This document shows, one piece after another, positions 39,475 through 47,053 of a stretch of 48,295 nucleotides of DNA. The stretch is from a virus. Location: IMG/VR virus record IMGVR_UViG_3300045243_000033, positions 1 through 48,295 of that record, one strand, 5' to 3'. The notes under the pieces were generated by a model. It saw only the letters and a list, made by a program, of their open reading frames with translations, was not told the DNA's origin and made no database searches. The translations under genes were made by a program, and so were the position numbers. The stretch's first letter is position 1; each line of letters opens with the position of its first letter.

Positions 39475-40946
39475 GCCACGGCGCCGCGCGCCTTCTTCTT
39501 CTCCGTGTAGGGCGCGGCCTTGCGTCCGTTCTCTGACATCTGCGGCTTGCGGCTGTAGCGCTTCAGGTGGGTGATCGCCCACACGAGAGCGTCGAGGCGG
39601 TTCGGCGACGTCTCACCGGGGTCACCGGTCCACTCGCACATCTCGTCCTCGAGCTCGGGCAGGTCGTTGATGTGGTGGATGACGGGGTTGGAGAGCTCAG
39701 GGGTCTCGTCGCTGTAGCCCTGCTCATAGAGCATCGCCACCGGCTCGGCCCGGGTCTTCTTGTGCTCGGTGGCGTAGACGCGCATGTAGGGGACGCGGAC
39801 CCCGAGCTCCTTCATCGCCTGCTCTAAAAGCCCGATCAGGGCCTCGCCGCCGTGGTTCATCTCGATCACGATCACGGCGTTCTCCTCGTCGGCCAGGATC
39901 ACCGCCGCCGTCAGCCACTTGAGCGGCGTAGTCCGCATGGCCTCGGAGTCGACGACGTAAAGCTGATGGTCGACGCCGAGGCCGGCGAGGCACCAAGCCT
40001 GGTCATCCGATCCCTCCTTGCCGTCGGAGGGGTCGAGGGCGAGCACCTTGCGGCGGTAGCCCTTCAGCGGCGAGCGCTTGACCCGGCCCTGCTCGATCCA
40101 GTCGCGCTGCCAAAGCGCTCCCTCGACCTCATCGAGAAGCTCCCCGCGGAGCTCCTGGCGGCCAAGCTCGGTGCCGACGTAGACCTCAACCTCTTCCTTG
40201 AAGGTGTCGGAGAGGTTGTCCCAGTTGTCCTCGGTCAAGAGGCGCCGGCAGATAACCCGGTCGTTGGCGAGGAGCTCCTTGATCAGCTGGCGCGCCGGCA
40301 GGCTCCGCTTCGGCGTGCCAGTGGCGATGCGCCGGGCGTGTCCCTTGCGCAACGCGAACCCGATCGACTCCCGCCACGCCGTCTTCCACTTCTTCCACAG
40401 CCCGATCTCATCGCACCAGACGCCGCGCAGGTTGAGCCCCTGGATCCGGTAGGCCCCGTCGTCGCCGCCGTCGATCTGGATGAAGGTGCTGTCGTGGAGG
40501 TAGAGCTCGCCGATCGAGCGGTTCCACTTGGCGACGGTCGGGCTGATCTTGGCCTCGACCTCGGCGGCGGTGGTGCCGAGCGCGGCCAGGAGCCCCGACT
40601 CGCCCTCGATGCACTTGTCTCGGGCGTCTCCGAAGGTGGGAGCGACGATCGCCCACTCCCCCGGGCCCTCGGTATCGCGCAGTGGATCGCGCTCTATCTC
40701 CTGGGTGAAGATGTGAGCGCCGGCCCAGGTCTTCCCGGAGCCGCGGCCGCCGCCCAGGAACAGTGTCGAAGGAGCGCCGGGCTCGTCCTCGTCCCACTCA
40801 CGAGGCGGTAGCTGGTCGGGTCGGGCTCGCTCGCGCCAGGAACCGTAGACACGTTCTCTGAGGCGACGGAGTAGCTGGCGCTTGGCCGCGACGGGCCAGG
40901 AGCGCCACTCGTCCGTGTTAGGCCGCTGCGCGACTGCGGCTTCCAA
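39465..40946 (-). CDS. Terminase large subunit
   Basis: 493 residues; TTG 40946 overlaps the small-subunit end. Walker A GGGRGSGKT at residues 65-73, Walker B GVWCDEIG near 180, a coupling segment (ATGTPKRSLPARQLIKELL), and the nuclease entry VLALDPSDGKEGSDDQAW with its final NRLDALVWAITHL. It pumps and cuts phage DNA into the prohead. All hallmark motifs present. Confidence 0.95.
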   Translation of the reverse strand: MEAAVAQRPNTDEWRSWPVAAKRQLLRRLRERVYGSWRERARPDQLPPREWDEDEPGAPSTLFLGGGRGSGKTWAGAHIFTQEIERDPLRDTEGPGEWAIVAPTFGDARDKCIEGESGLLAALGTTAAEVEAKISPTVAKWNRSIGELYLHDSTFIQIDGGDDGAYRIQGLNLRGVWCDEIGLWKKWKTAWRESIGFALRKGHARRIATGTPKRSLPARQLIKELLANDRVICRRLLTEDNWDNLSDTFKEEVEVYVGTELGRQELRGELLDEVEGALWQRDWIEQGRVKRSPLKGYRRKVLALDPSDGKEGSDDQAWCLAGLGVDHQLYVVDSEAMRTTPLKWLTAAVILADEENAVIVIEMNHGGEALIGLLEQAMKELGVRVPYMRVYATEHKKTRAEPVAMLYEQGYSDETPELSNPVIHHINDLPELEDEMCEWTGDPGETSPNRLDALVWAITHLKRYSRKPQMSENGRKAAPYTEKKKARGAVAWK

Positions 40947-41433
40947 GCCTCTCCTTCGCCAGTTCCTCGGTCAGGCGCTCGACCTCGGTCAAGAGCCTCT
41001 CGATCTCGCGATCCAGGGCGTCGCCGCTCTGCTCCTCGCGAGTGGGCTGGGTGGGGCGGCCATAGGCGCGGTCGAAGGCTTCCTTGTGAGCGCGGATCCG
41101 GGTGCGGTGGTCGTCGAAGAACTCCACGTGGGCGGTAGGCCCGTCGCCGACGACGACGCCGTGCTCTGCCTTCAGCCCATCCTCGAGCGGCAGCAGCCAG
41201 CGATCGATGTCGGCCTCGATGCGCTCGCGCAGGACATCGACGGCTCGGGGGTTGCGCGGACGCCCACCCTTCCCATTCGCCGCGATAAACCCCGCCGATT
41301 CCCGCGTTTCCGCGTCGGCGTGCGCCATGCACACATCAGCGCCATGAAGCGCCCATGCCTTACAGGGCTTCCCGGCCTTCGTCTGGCGCGCGCAGTGGCG
41401 CTTAGATGGTGTCGTCTGTGACTGCTTGGCCAA
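40918..41433 (-). CDS. Terminase small subunit with zinc motif
   Basis: 171 residues from TTG 41433. A Cys/His unit CARQTKAGKPCKAWALHGAD with VCMAHADAE near the N-terminus is shared by several actinophage small terminases. The middle is helical, and a Glu-rich coiled coil ends the protein (REIERLLTEVERLTEELAKE). It should bind the packaging site of the genome. It lies directly before the large subunit. Confidence 0.75.
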   Translation of the reverse strand: MAKQSQTTPSKRHCARQTKAGKPCKAWALHGADVCMAHADAETRESAGFIAANGKGGRPRNPRAVDVLRERIEADIDRWLLPLEDGLKAEHGVVVGDGPTAHVEFFDDHRTRIRAHKEAFDRAYGRPTQPTREEQSGDALDREIERLLTEVERLTEELAKERLGSRSRAAA

Positions 41434-41598
41434 TGTGGCAAAGCAGCGCGTGTCCCCGACAGGGGAGTCTAGGGAGTGCCGTCAGACGGATTCGGCGGCG
41501 GGAGCATCACACCCGGACACAGGTCACCCCGAGCAGTCCTGACACCGCATCTAGGCCGGGGCGCGGTTGTCCACACTCCCAGCCTACGCCGGCCACAG

Positions 41599-41631
41599 CA
41601 TGAGCACCTCAGGAGCTGAGCCTTGCTCATG
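41599..41631. repeat. Nested hairpin before the terminase genes
   Basis: CATGAGCA (41599-41606) and TGCTCATG (41624-41631) form a perfect 8-bp outer stem; CTCAG/CTGAG forms an inner stem. It covers the stop codon of the 41627-41833 gene and precedes a 195-base gap leading to the terminase small subunit. It may stop part of the transcription from small genes or be a regulator/packaging recognition element. Confidence 0.6.
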
Positions 41632-41833
41632 ATGGGTTCTCGCGACGGATGCGAACGATGGTGAACATGAAGTCGTCCAGAGCTTTTACGTCGCTGCCAC
41701 GAACCGCCTTTCCCCGGCGACCTGCGAACCTCCGCACGATCAGGTCCCCCGCTTCTAGGACTTCGTTCAATAGCCGCTCTAGCTTCATCATCTCCGCAAG
41801 TTCGTCGTCGTCAATCGCCATTCGGCCCGTCAC
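41627..41833 (-). CDS. Small helical hypothetical protein
   Basis: 68 residues from ATG 41833. IDDDELAEMMKLERLLNEVL, then basic RRFAGRRGKAVRGSDVK, then DDFMFTIVRIRRENPS. No known motif. Last gene before the gap preceding the terminase. Confidence 0.6.
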   Translation of the reverse strand: MTGRMAIDDDELAEMMKLERLLNEVLEAGDLIVRRFAGRRGKAVRGSDVKALDDFMFTIVRIRRENPS

Positions 41834-42104
41834 CCTCCACCATGGCGCGGGCCTCCAATGCTCGACGGGCGATGTTGCGATACACGTTCGCCGCCGATTC
41901 GGTGAACTTTATGTCCCGCTCGACTATCTCCCGTAGCGCCGCCTCCGCTCGACTAGCACGCGCCCCAAGCTCAGCCTCCATCGCCTCCCAATCTGCCTGT
42001 TCATCTAGTAGCTCGCGCATCCGGTCCCGTTCAGCCTCCGCTCGTTCGGCGCGCGCAAGGACAGCGTTGAACTCCTGGTCAGCCATCGCGTGATTCTCGC
42101 TCAT
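41811..42104 (-). CDS. Coiled-coil hypothetical protein
   Basis: 97 residues from ATG 42104 (42086 possible). A long Glu/Arg/Ala helix (NAVLARAERAEAERDRMREL and EAELGARASRAEAALREIVE) suggests an oligomerising coiled coil. Overlaps with its neighbours fit translation coupling. Function unknown. Confidence 0.6.
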   Translation of the reverse strand: MSENHAMADQEFNAVLARAERAEAERDRMRELLDEQADWEAMEAELGARASRAEAALREIVERDIKFTESAANVYRNIARRALEARAMVEGDGPNGD

Positions 42105-42333
42105 CCGGGGTGACGATGCCCGCTTCAGCAGCGACCCGATCGGCGAACTCGTAGAGTCTGTGGTCGAGGTCGGAGGCCATCGAGGAGCGGACGCCCTGGT
42201 GCTCGCGGATGGCCTGGACCAGGAGCTGCCGGTGGCCGTCTGCCTCACCGAGCGCGCGCTGGAGGGTTGCCACCTGGTCCTCCTCGGAGGGCTGGTCGAG
42301 GGGCACGCCGCCGATGCGGTCCAGGTCAGGCAT
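42079..42333 (-). CDS. Helical hypothetical protein
   Basis: 84 residues from ATG 42333. GVPLDQPSEEDQVATLQRAL, then RQLLVQAIREHQGVRSSMAS, LYEFADRVAAEAGIVTPDER. Helical, no motif. Coupled by overlap to genes before and after. Confidence 0.6.
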   Translation of the reverse strand: MPDLDRIGGVPLDQPSEEDQVATLQRALGEADGHRQLLVQAIREHQGVRSSMASDLDHRLYEFADRVAAEAGIVTPDERESRDG

Positions 42334-42544
42334 CGCTGGGGACGTTCGGGTTGGGGACGGCGCCATGGTGTCGGCGCTCGTGGTCGAGCCGCCGCGCCAC
42401 GGTGACGAGGCGTGGGCGTGCCCCGTGGAGCGGCGCGTCCTCGGGGATTGTCCCGACCTCATCGATGAGCGAGATGACTACCGAGAGGGCCTGGTGCACG
42501 TCGTGGGCTTCCCGATCGCTGAGACCGAGCGTGACGTCGGTCAT
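42326..42544 (-). CDS. Small hypothetical protein
   Basis: 72 residues from ATG 42544. Opens with VTLGLSDREAHDVHQALSVV, helical and with His-Asp content, then ends in a basic, His-rich tail (LDHERRHHGAVPNPNV). No firm family. Confidence 0.6.
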   Translation of the reverse strand: MTDVTLGLSDREAHDVHQALSVVISLIDEVGTIPEDAPLHGARPRLVTVARRLDHERRHHGAVPNPNVPSDA

Positions 42545-43098
42545 CGGTCCACCTTCTCCGGCGTGAGCCCCGGGATCCAGCGGGTGATCTCGTAGACCTC
42601 GCCCGTGGGGATGAACGGCTCGAAGGTGTCCGGGTCGAGGAAGAGGCGCAGGTGCGAGAAGTGGCGGTGGCGCGTCTTCTCCGTCGGCGTGAGCCGAGGG
42701 TCGGTTCCACCGGGCTCGTGCCAGAGCTTGTGGAAGTGGGTGGGGAAGAAGGCGTGCGCCCAGTAGCGCTCCTCATCGTCCGGGACGTCCTCAGGATCCG
42801 CTGGCCGACGGCCGGGCACCAGGAGTGCCGAGTCCCACGCGGAGATCGATAGGTGCCAGCAGTATTCGTACTCGGCGTTACGCCACCAGCCGACCGAGTG
42901 GTGCATTCGGTCCTTGGTCAGCAGGAGGCGGATGCCGAGCTCGGGCGTGGTAGCGGCCTGGAGATCGCGGACGGCCCCGTAGCGCTCGAGGCTGGGCATG
43001 TCGCCGATGTACCAGCCCAGGCTGGCGTGTCGGAGCATCCGCATGGCGATCTGGCGGTGGCCGTCGAGGATCTCGGGAGCGGCGGTGAGCGGGGTCAT
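42541..43098 (-). CDS. Hypothetical protein
   Basis: 185 residues from ATG 43098. Contains aromatic/His-rich core: MRMLRHASLGWYIGDMPSLE, WWRNAEYEYCWHLSISAWDS, YWAHAFFPTHFHKLWHEPGG, HRHFSHLRLFLDPDTFEPFI. The multiple His/Trp residues and LxxxP stretches suggest an enzyme or metal site, but no family was recognised. One of the larger unknowns in the late leader region. Confidence 0.65.
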   Translation of the reverse strand: MTPLTAAPEILDGHRQIAMRMLRHASLGWYIGDMPSLERYGAVRDLQAATTPELGIRLLLTKDRMHHSVGWWRNAEYEYCWHLSISAWDSALLVPGRRPADPEDVPDDEERYWAHAFFPTHFHKLWHEPGGTDPRLTPTEKTRHRHFSHLRLFLDPDTFEPFIPTGEVYEITRWIPGLTPEKVDR

Positions 43099-43358
43099 CG
43101 CACACCCGGAGTAACTGCGAGAGCCTCACGGAGATACCGAGGCGCGTCAGCGCGCTCACAGAACCTGACGACCGCGGCGCGCAGCTCCTTGTCTCCCACG
43201 CTGATCCGCGTGACCTGGATCGAGCCTCGCGGTGCAAGGCGCCCGTCGTGGGCATGCATGCCGTCGCCGTTTATGTGTTGACCGCAGACACCGCAGACAT
43301 CGACCCAGAAGCGGTCGGGGATCAGCTCGATCAGTTGCCCGGCCTGGAACGCGGTCAC
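43095..43358 (-). CDS. Zinc-binding-like hypothetical protein
   Basis: 87 residues from GTG 43358. DVCGVCGQHINGDGMHAHDG near residue 20 looks like a zinc site (CxxC with H...H). Followed by SIQVTRISVGDKELRAAVVR and CERADAPRYLREALA. Function unknown. Confidence 0.6.
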   Translation of the reverse strand: MTAFQAGQLIELIPDRFWVDVCGVCGQHINGDGMHAHDGRLAPRGSIQVTRISVGDKELRAAVVRFCERADAPRYLREALAVTPGVR

Positions 43359-43453
43359 GACTCCTCCTCTGGAAGGACCCACACGGGCTTGCAACTCTCG
43401 GCGGCCATCCGGGCAATCCGTAGAAGCTCTTCGTCCGCTTCCTCATCGGTCAT
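43355..43453 (-). CDS. Very small acidic protein
   Basis: 32 residues from ATG 43453, TGA/ATG-coupled to both neighbours. TDEEADEELLRIARMAAESC, then KPVWVLPEEES. Acidic helix; function unknown. Confidence 0.5.
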   Translation of the reverse strand: MTDEEADEELLRIARMAAESCKPVWVLPEEES

Positions 43454-43542
43454 CCGGCGAACTCCTGCATCACCCGCTGAACTATCGGGCTCTCGAGCGC
43501 CTTCTCGGACTCGTCGGCGTGGTGCTTCTTCCAATCGCTCAC
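43450..43542 (-). CDS. Very small helical protein
   Basis: 30 residues from GTG 43542; GTGA and ATGA couplings on both sides. SDWKKHHADESEKALESPIV then QRVMQEFAG. Too short for assignment. Confidence 0.5.
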   Translation of the reverse strand: MSDWKKHHADESEKALESPIVQRVMQEFAG

Positions 43543-43940
43543 GCTGCCTCCTGACCCTCGTAGTCGTGGAACTCCCGCAGTGCCTCCCGGCCAGCATCGG
43601 TGAGCGGCCGCAGCAGGAGGCCGCCCTTGATGCAGTGGTCGTACATCTCCGGCTCGTCCCGCTTCATCCGCTTCAGCTCGGTCTTGCTCGCCGCATACCA
43701 CTCCCACGCGACGGCCTCCAGAACATCCTGCGGCACCAGGCCATTCGGATACATCATCGAGACGCCACGGCCTTGGCAGCGCGCCGGCGGCTGCTGCTGG
43801 CTCGGGTCGATGCCATCGGCGCGGCAGGCCAGGAACATCGGCGTCACGCCGTCATCGACGTGGACGATGTACGTCTTGCGGGCGCAGTCGTCGCAGGTGT
43901 AGCCGTTGATCTCGCCGCGCTTGGATCCGTACTCGGTCAT
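43539..43940 (-). CDS. Zinc-binding-like protein, first gene of the late unit
   Basis: 133 residues from ATG 43940, preceded by a strong GAGGAGGGG site. Contains YTCDDCARKTYIVHVDDGVT, with a CxxC pair and later CRAD and ARCQGRG cysteines, which together may bind one zinc; the C-terminal half is helical with LLLRPLTDAGREALREFHDY. First gene after attP, so could be a regulator of the downstream unit. No family match. Confidence 0.6.
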   Translation of the reverse strand: MTEYGSKRGEINGYTCDDCARKTYIVHVDDGVTPMFLACRADGIDPSQQQPPARCQGRGVSMMYPNGLVPQDVLEAVAWEWYAASKTELKRMKRDEPEMYDHCIKGGLLLRPLTDAGREALREFHDYEGQEAA

Positions 43941-43989
43941 CTGCCCCTCCTCGGTGTGTTGACGGACCAGCGGGGGCCGTGGGGCCTAT

Positions 43990-44219
43990 CGAACGCTCGT
44001 CGAACATCGGAGCGGCGAAGGGAGTCGATCGAGCGGCAAGCCGCGGCCAGAATCTCCCTGCTCTGACTCGTTACCGTTCGCTGCCGCTTGCCGCCCCTTG
44101 CCGTAGGGACCCGCTTCACACGCGAGAGGTCGCTGGTTCGAAACCAGCCGTGCCCATGCCTGAGAAGTGATCCGAGAGGTGTCACCCGGCCCCACCTCCG
44201 AACGCTGGTCGAACATCGG
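43990..44219. repeat. Pair of 21-base direct repeats flanking attP
   Basis: The 21-base element at 43990-44010 recurs at 44199-44219 with a single mismatch at its ninth position. The copies lie on either side of the tRNA-like attP core, the second within the 3' end of the integrase gene. Each also contains two CGAAC units. Spacing and placement fit integrase arm-binding sites, but this is inference. Confidence 0.6.
44111..44156 (+). other. attP core: 3' half of a tRNA-Val(CAC) gene
   Basis: The plus-strand sequence forms anticodon loop TTCACAC (44115-44121, anticodon CAC), stem GCGAG, variable loop AGGTC, T stem GCTGG/CCAGC with loop TTCGAAA, 3' acceptor CGTGCCC and discriminator A (44156). 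The 5' half is absent. This is the classic identity block left in attP when a phage inserts in a tRNA gene and restores its 3' end. Integrase ends 26 bases away. Confidence 0.85.
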
Positions 44220-45306
44220 CGCCGGAAAACACCTCAGCGCGCGCCTTCGTGATCAGCTCGTCCAGCCCCAGCTTCGTCCCTCGGAGCTCCTCGATGAGGT
44301 GCTGATAGATGCGCTCCGAGGTGTCGGCGCGATGGCCCATCTGGTTCTCGATCTCGATTCGGGGCGTGTTGACGGCGGCCAGCAGCGAGGTACATGTGTG
44401 GCGCAGATCGCGCGGGGTGAGGTCCGGCTCACCGATCACCTTCGCCGCCTTCGACAGCCACCGCCGGCGCCAGTTGTTTCGGTCGGTCTTCGACCACGGG
44501 TTGCCATTCGGCTTCGGGAAGATCAGGCCCTCGGGGCGGCCGCGCGCCATCCGCCACTCGGCGAGGTCGGCGACCACGGCCTCCGGCAGGTCTATCCAGC
44601 GGTGGCCGGTCTTCGGGTCGAGGATGAGCTCGCCGTCCACGTTCTTGTGCTCGATGAAATAGCGGGGGCCCGAGAGGTTGCGCCAGCGCATCGCGAGTGC
44701 CTCCTCCGGCCGCGGTCCCGCGTAGGCCATCACCGAGACCAGCACGGCGTCGCCGAGGCGCTTGCGTTCGAGGAACCAGGCCCGGATGCGCTCTACCTGC
44801 AGCGGACTGAGCGCCGTGCCCTCGACGTGGCGGTGCTTGATCCGCACCAGCGAGCGAGCGGGGTTGCCCGGGAGGAGGCCCTGGCGCACCGCGTCATCGA
44901 GGATCTGGCCGAGCACCTGGGTGGCGCGCTGGGCCATGTACGCGGTGCCGCCCTCGATCGCCTGCTGCTGCCAGGCGTCGAGCCGCTGCGGCGTCAGGTC
45001 GATCATCGAGAGGTGGCCGATGTAGGGGTCGATGTGCTTCTCCAGCAGGCCAGCGACGAACAGCTGGGTGTTGCGGGCGAGCTCGCCGCGGTCGATCCGG
45101 CGCTCCAGCCACACCTCGGCGAAGTCGCCGAGCGTCGGGACATCGCGGCGGAGCAGCACCGGGCGGCCGAGACCGACCTCTCGCTCTACCTCGCGCTTGA
45201 AGTCGGTGGCGTCGCCCTTGCGGGTGAAGCTCTTGGAGCGCTGACGCTGCCCCTCGCGCCACTTCACCTCGTACTTACCGCTTGGGCTGCGGTGGACGCT
45301 AGCCAT
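44182..45306 (-). CDS. int: Tyrosine integrase
   Basis: 374 residues from ATG 45306. An N-terminal SAM-like arm-binding region (SGKYEVKWREGQRQRSKSF, QLFVAGLLEKHIDPYIGHLS) and the catalytic domain: box I AYAGPRPEEALAMRW with the first Arg, LTPRDLRHTCTSLLAA with the HxxR-like pair (R-H), and MGHRADTSERIYQHLIEELR with the nucleophile Tyr. Integrates phage DNA at attP/attB. It adjoins attP and follows the excisionase-like gene. Confidence 0.9.
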   Translation of the reverse strand: MASVHRSPSGKYEVKWREGQRQRSKSFTRKGDATDFKREVEREVGLGRPVLLRRDVPTLGDFAEVWLERRIDRGELARNTQLFVAGLLEKHIDPYIGHLSMIDLTPQRLDAWQQQAIEGGTAYMAQRATQVLGQILDDAVRQGLLPGNPARSLVRIKHRHVEGTALSPLQVERIRAWFLERKRLGDAVLVSVMAYAGPRPEEALAMRWRNLSGPRYFIEHKNVDGELILDPKTGHRWIDLPEAVVADLAEWRMARGRPEGLIFPKPNGNPWSKTDRNNWRRRWLSKAAKVIGEPDLTPRDLRHTCTSLLAAVNTPRIEIENQMGHRADTSERIYQHLIEELRGTKLGLDELITKARAEVFSGADVRPAFGGGAG

Positions 45307-45574
45307 GCGCTCTCCTCGATTCGAGCGGGGTCACCTTGGAGCGGAACCTACCCCTTCGCGGCGCCGCTGGCCGGGCCATCGGATCATCGTCTCCGCGCGC
45401 TGCGGGAACGCGGCCATCGCGGACGAACTCGTGCAACTGGGAGAGCAAGGTGCGCCACTGACCGCAAACCTTCGTTCCGGGCAGTGCGCCAGCCGCGAGT
45501 GCCCGGTAGACGGTCGACTTGCCGAGCTGGAGCTCGTCGGCGACCTGCTCGGGGTTGAGGATCTTCTCGGTCAC
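45299..45574 (-). CDS. Excisionase-like/MerR-type HTH protein
   Basis: 91 residues from GTG 45574. ILNPEQVADELQLGKSTVYR (winged helix-turn-helix, recognition helix near STVYRAL) with ALPGTKVCGQWRTLLSQLHE as wing. This is the helix-turn-helix-17 type of many Xis proteins. Overlaps the integrase start, which fits a recombination directionality factor, although a simple regulator is possible. Confidence 0.75.
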   Translation of the reverse strand: MTEKILNPEQVADELQLGKSTVYRALAAGALPGTKVCGQWRTLLSQLHEFVRDGRVPAARGDDDPMARPAAPRRGRFRSKVTPLESRRAHG

Positions 45575-46695
45575 GCGACCTCCGCGGCGGTGTTGAGCAG
45601 CGGCGAGTCGTCACGGATCCTCTGGCGCGCGAGGTCGCAGTATTCGGCGTTGAGCTCGATGCCTATGGAGTCTCGGCCGAGACGCTCGGCCACCAGCAGC
45701 GTCGTGCCGGCGCCCGCGAAGGGGTCAAGCACCATCGACGAGCCCCCCCCCTCAGGGTGGTCGCAGCTCGGCTCCCAACCAGTCGTCGGGCGATACGACG
45801 CCTCCCAGCGATCGTCCTGACCAAAGCCTCCTCTACTGACCTGGTGATCTCGGCGGAAGCCGTTCCCGGATGGCCGGATGCCATCGACGGGTTCTGGATC
45901 CCCGAGCATCCGCTGCCAGGGCGCCCCGCAGGTGGAGCACGCCTCCCGTGACGAACTCGCAAGAATGCACGGCTCCACGAGCTCGGGCGGGAAGGTCGCG
46001 AAGTGGGCCTCCGGGTACGCCGTGCCGCGGATGGTCCAGACGGATCGCTTGTTTGCTCCGACCGGCTCTCCGTTGAGCTCGCGCATGGTGCCGAACGTGG
46101 TGAGCGTCTTAGGCTTCAGGGGCTCGCGGATCGCGTCCTGGTCGGCGTAGTACCGAGGGGCCTTGGTCAGGCGGAAGAGGTACTCATGGGCCCGCGTACA
46201 CCGATCCGCGACCGGCTCGGGCATCGGCGTCGGCTTGTGCCAGACGATGTCTTCGCGCAGCCACCAGCCGTCAGCGCGGAGTGCGAGGGCCAGCTGCGCC
46301 GGGACCATCATCAGGTCCTTCTGCTTTGCCCCCGCGGCGGAGGCCGTATGGCGACTTCGGCGCAGCGATGCCGACTGGGCTTTCTGGATCCGCGCCGGGT
46401 TGTTAAGGCGGCTCTTATCCCAGCCGTTGTCGGACCCCCGCGGCTTCGAGGCGTAGCTGTCGCCCATGTTCAGCCAGAGCGTGCCGTCTATACGAAGCAC
46501 CCGCCGGACCTCAGCGAAGACGACCACCAGGTTGTCGAGGTACTCGTCGAGGGTCGCCTCGAGCCCGATCTGGCCCTCGACGCCGTAGTCGCGGAGACCG
46601 AAGTAGGGCGGGCTTGTCACGACACACTGCACCGACTCGTCCGGGATCTCGCGGAGTCGATCGAGGACGTCGCCTTGGCGGATCTCCCAGGTCAC
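45571..46695 (-). CDS. DNA methyltransferase, N4-cytosine/N6-adenine class
   Basis: 374 residues from GTG 46695, which overlaps the stop of the frame that ends the C5 locus (GTGA). Motif IV VVTSPPYFGLRDYG (SPPY) near residue 30, target/structural region, then motif I SMVLDPFAGAGTTLLVAERL and SIGIELNAEYCDLARQRI near the C-terminus: beta-class order. A 9-base C run at 45743-45751 is in frame here. May protect phage DNA from host restriction or regulate expression. Confidence 0.85.
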   Translation of the reverse strand: MTWEIRQGDVLDRLREIPDESVQCVVTSPPYFGLRDYGVEGQIGLEATLDEYLDNLVVVFAEVRRVLRIDGTLWLNMGDSYASKPRGSDNGWDKSRLNNPARIQKAQSASLRRSRHTASAAGAKQKDLMMVPAQLALALRADGWWLREDIVWHKPTPMPEPVADRCTRAHEYLFRLTKAPRYYADQDAIREPLKPKTLTTFGTMRELNGEPVGANKRSVWTIRGTAYPEAHFATFPPELVEPCILASSSREACSTCGAPWQRMLGDPEPVDGIRPSGNGFRRDHQVSRGGFGQDDRWEASYRPTTGWEPSCDHPEGGGSSMVLDPFAGAGTTLLVAERLGRDSIGIELNAEYCDLARQRIRDDSPLLNTAAEVA

Positions 46696-47053
46696 AAGCC
46701 CATCTCCTCGGCCAGCGTCATGAGTCCGGCTCCGAGGAACCAGCCAGCCTGCATCTGAACTCCGTCGCCGAGAGCCGACAGGCGGGATCGCTCCAGCCCG
46801 GCGGCAGCCCGAGCATCCACTCCACGAAAGAAGCAGAGAGGCTCGGGCGCTCTTCCGTGTAGCGCCTCCCAGCGGCGGATGGCGGGCGCGAATCGGCCCC
46901 ACTCCACTGGAACTCCAGATCGCTCAGCGTCGGGCTCGTCCGGTCCGGATTCGGCTTGGACTGCGTCATGGACCGGCCGCCGCGAGCGTCTGCCCGAACT
47001 GGCGTTGGTAGCAGGTTGAGGATCTCGCTGAGTGAGCCCCCCCCCCTGGGCAT
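46692..47053 (-). pseudogene. C-terminal conserved segments of the C5 methyltransferase, displaced over two frames
   Basis: One frame gives SLSEILNLLPTPVRADARGG and, later, SLSASFVEWMLGLPPGW. Another gives VEWGRFAPAIRRWEALHGRA in between and RLSALGDGVQMQAGWFLGAG at the end. In known phage C5 methyltransferases these are consecutive parts of one C-terminal region. Here they alternate between frames. The final frame ends in TGA 46692-46694, coupled to the next methyltransferase GTG. A 10-base C run at 47037-47046 lies at the entry. Either repeated frameshift decay or sequence error. Confidence 0.6.

Noticed and set aside
44090-44160. Complete tRNA gene at attP
   Set aside because: Only the 3' half folds. 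No D arm or 5' acceptor strand is present upstream, so it is an attachment block rather than a functional tRNA.
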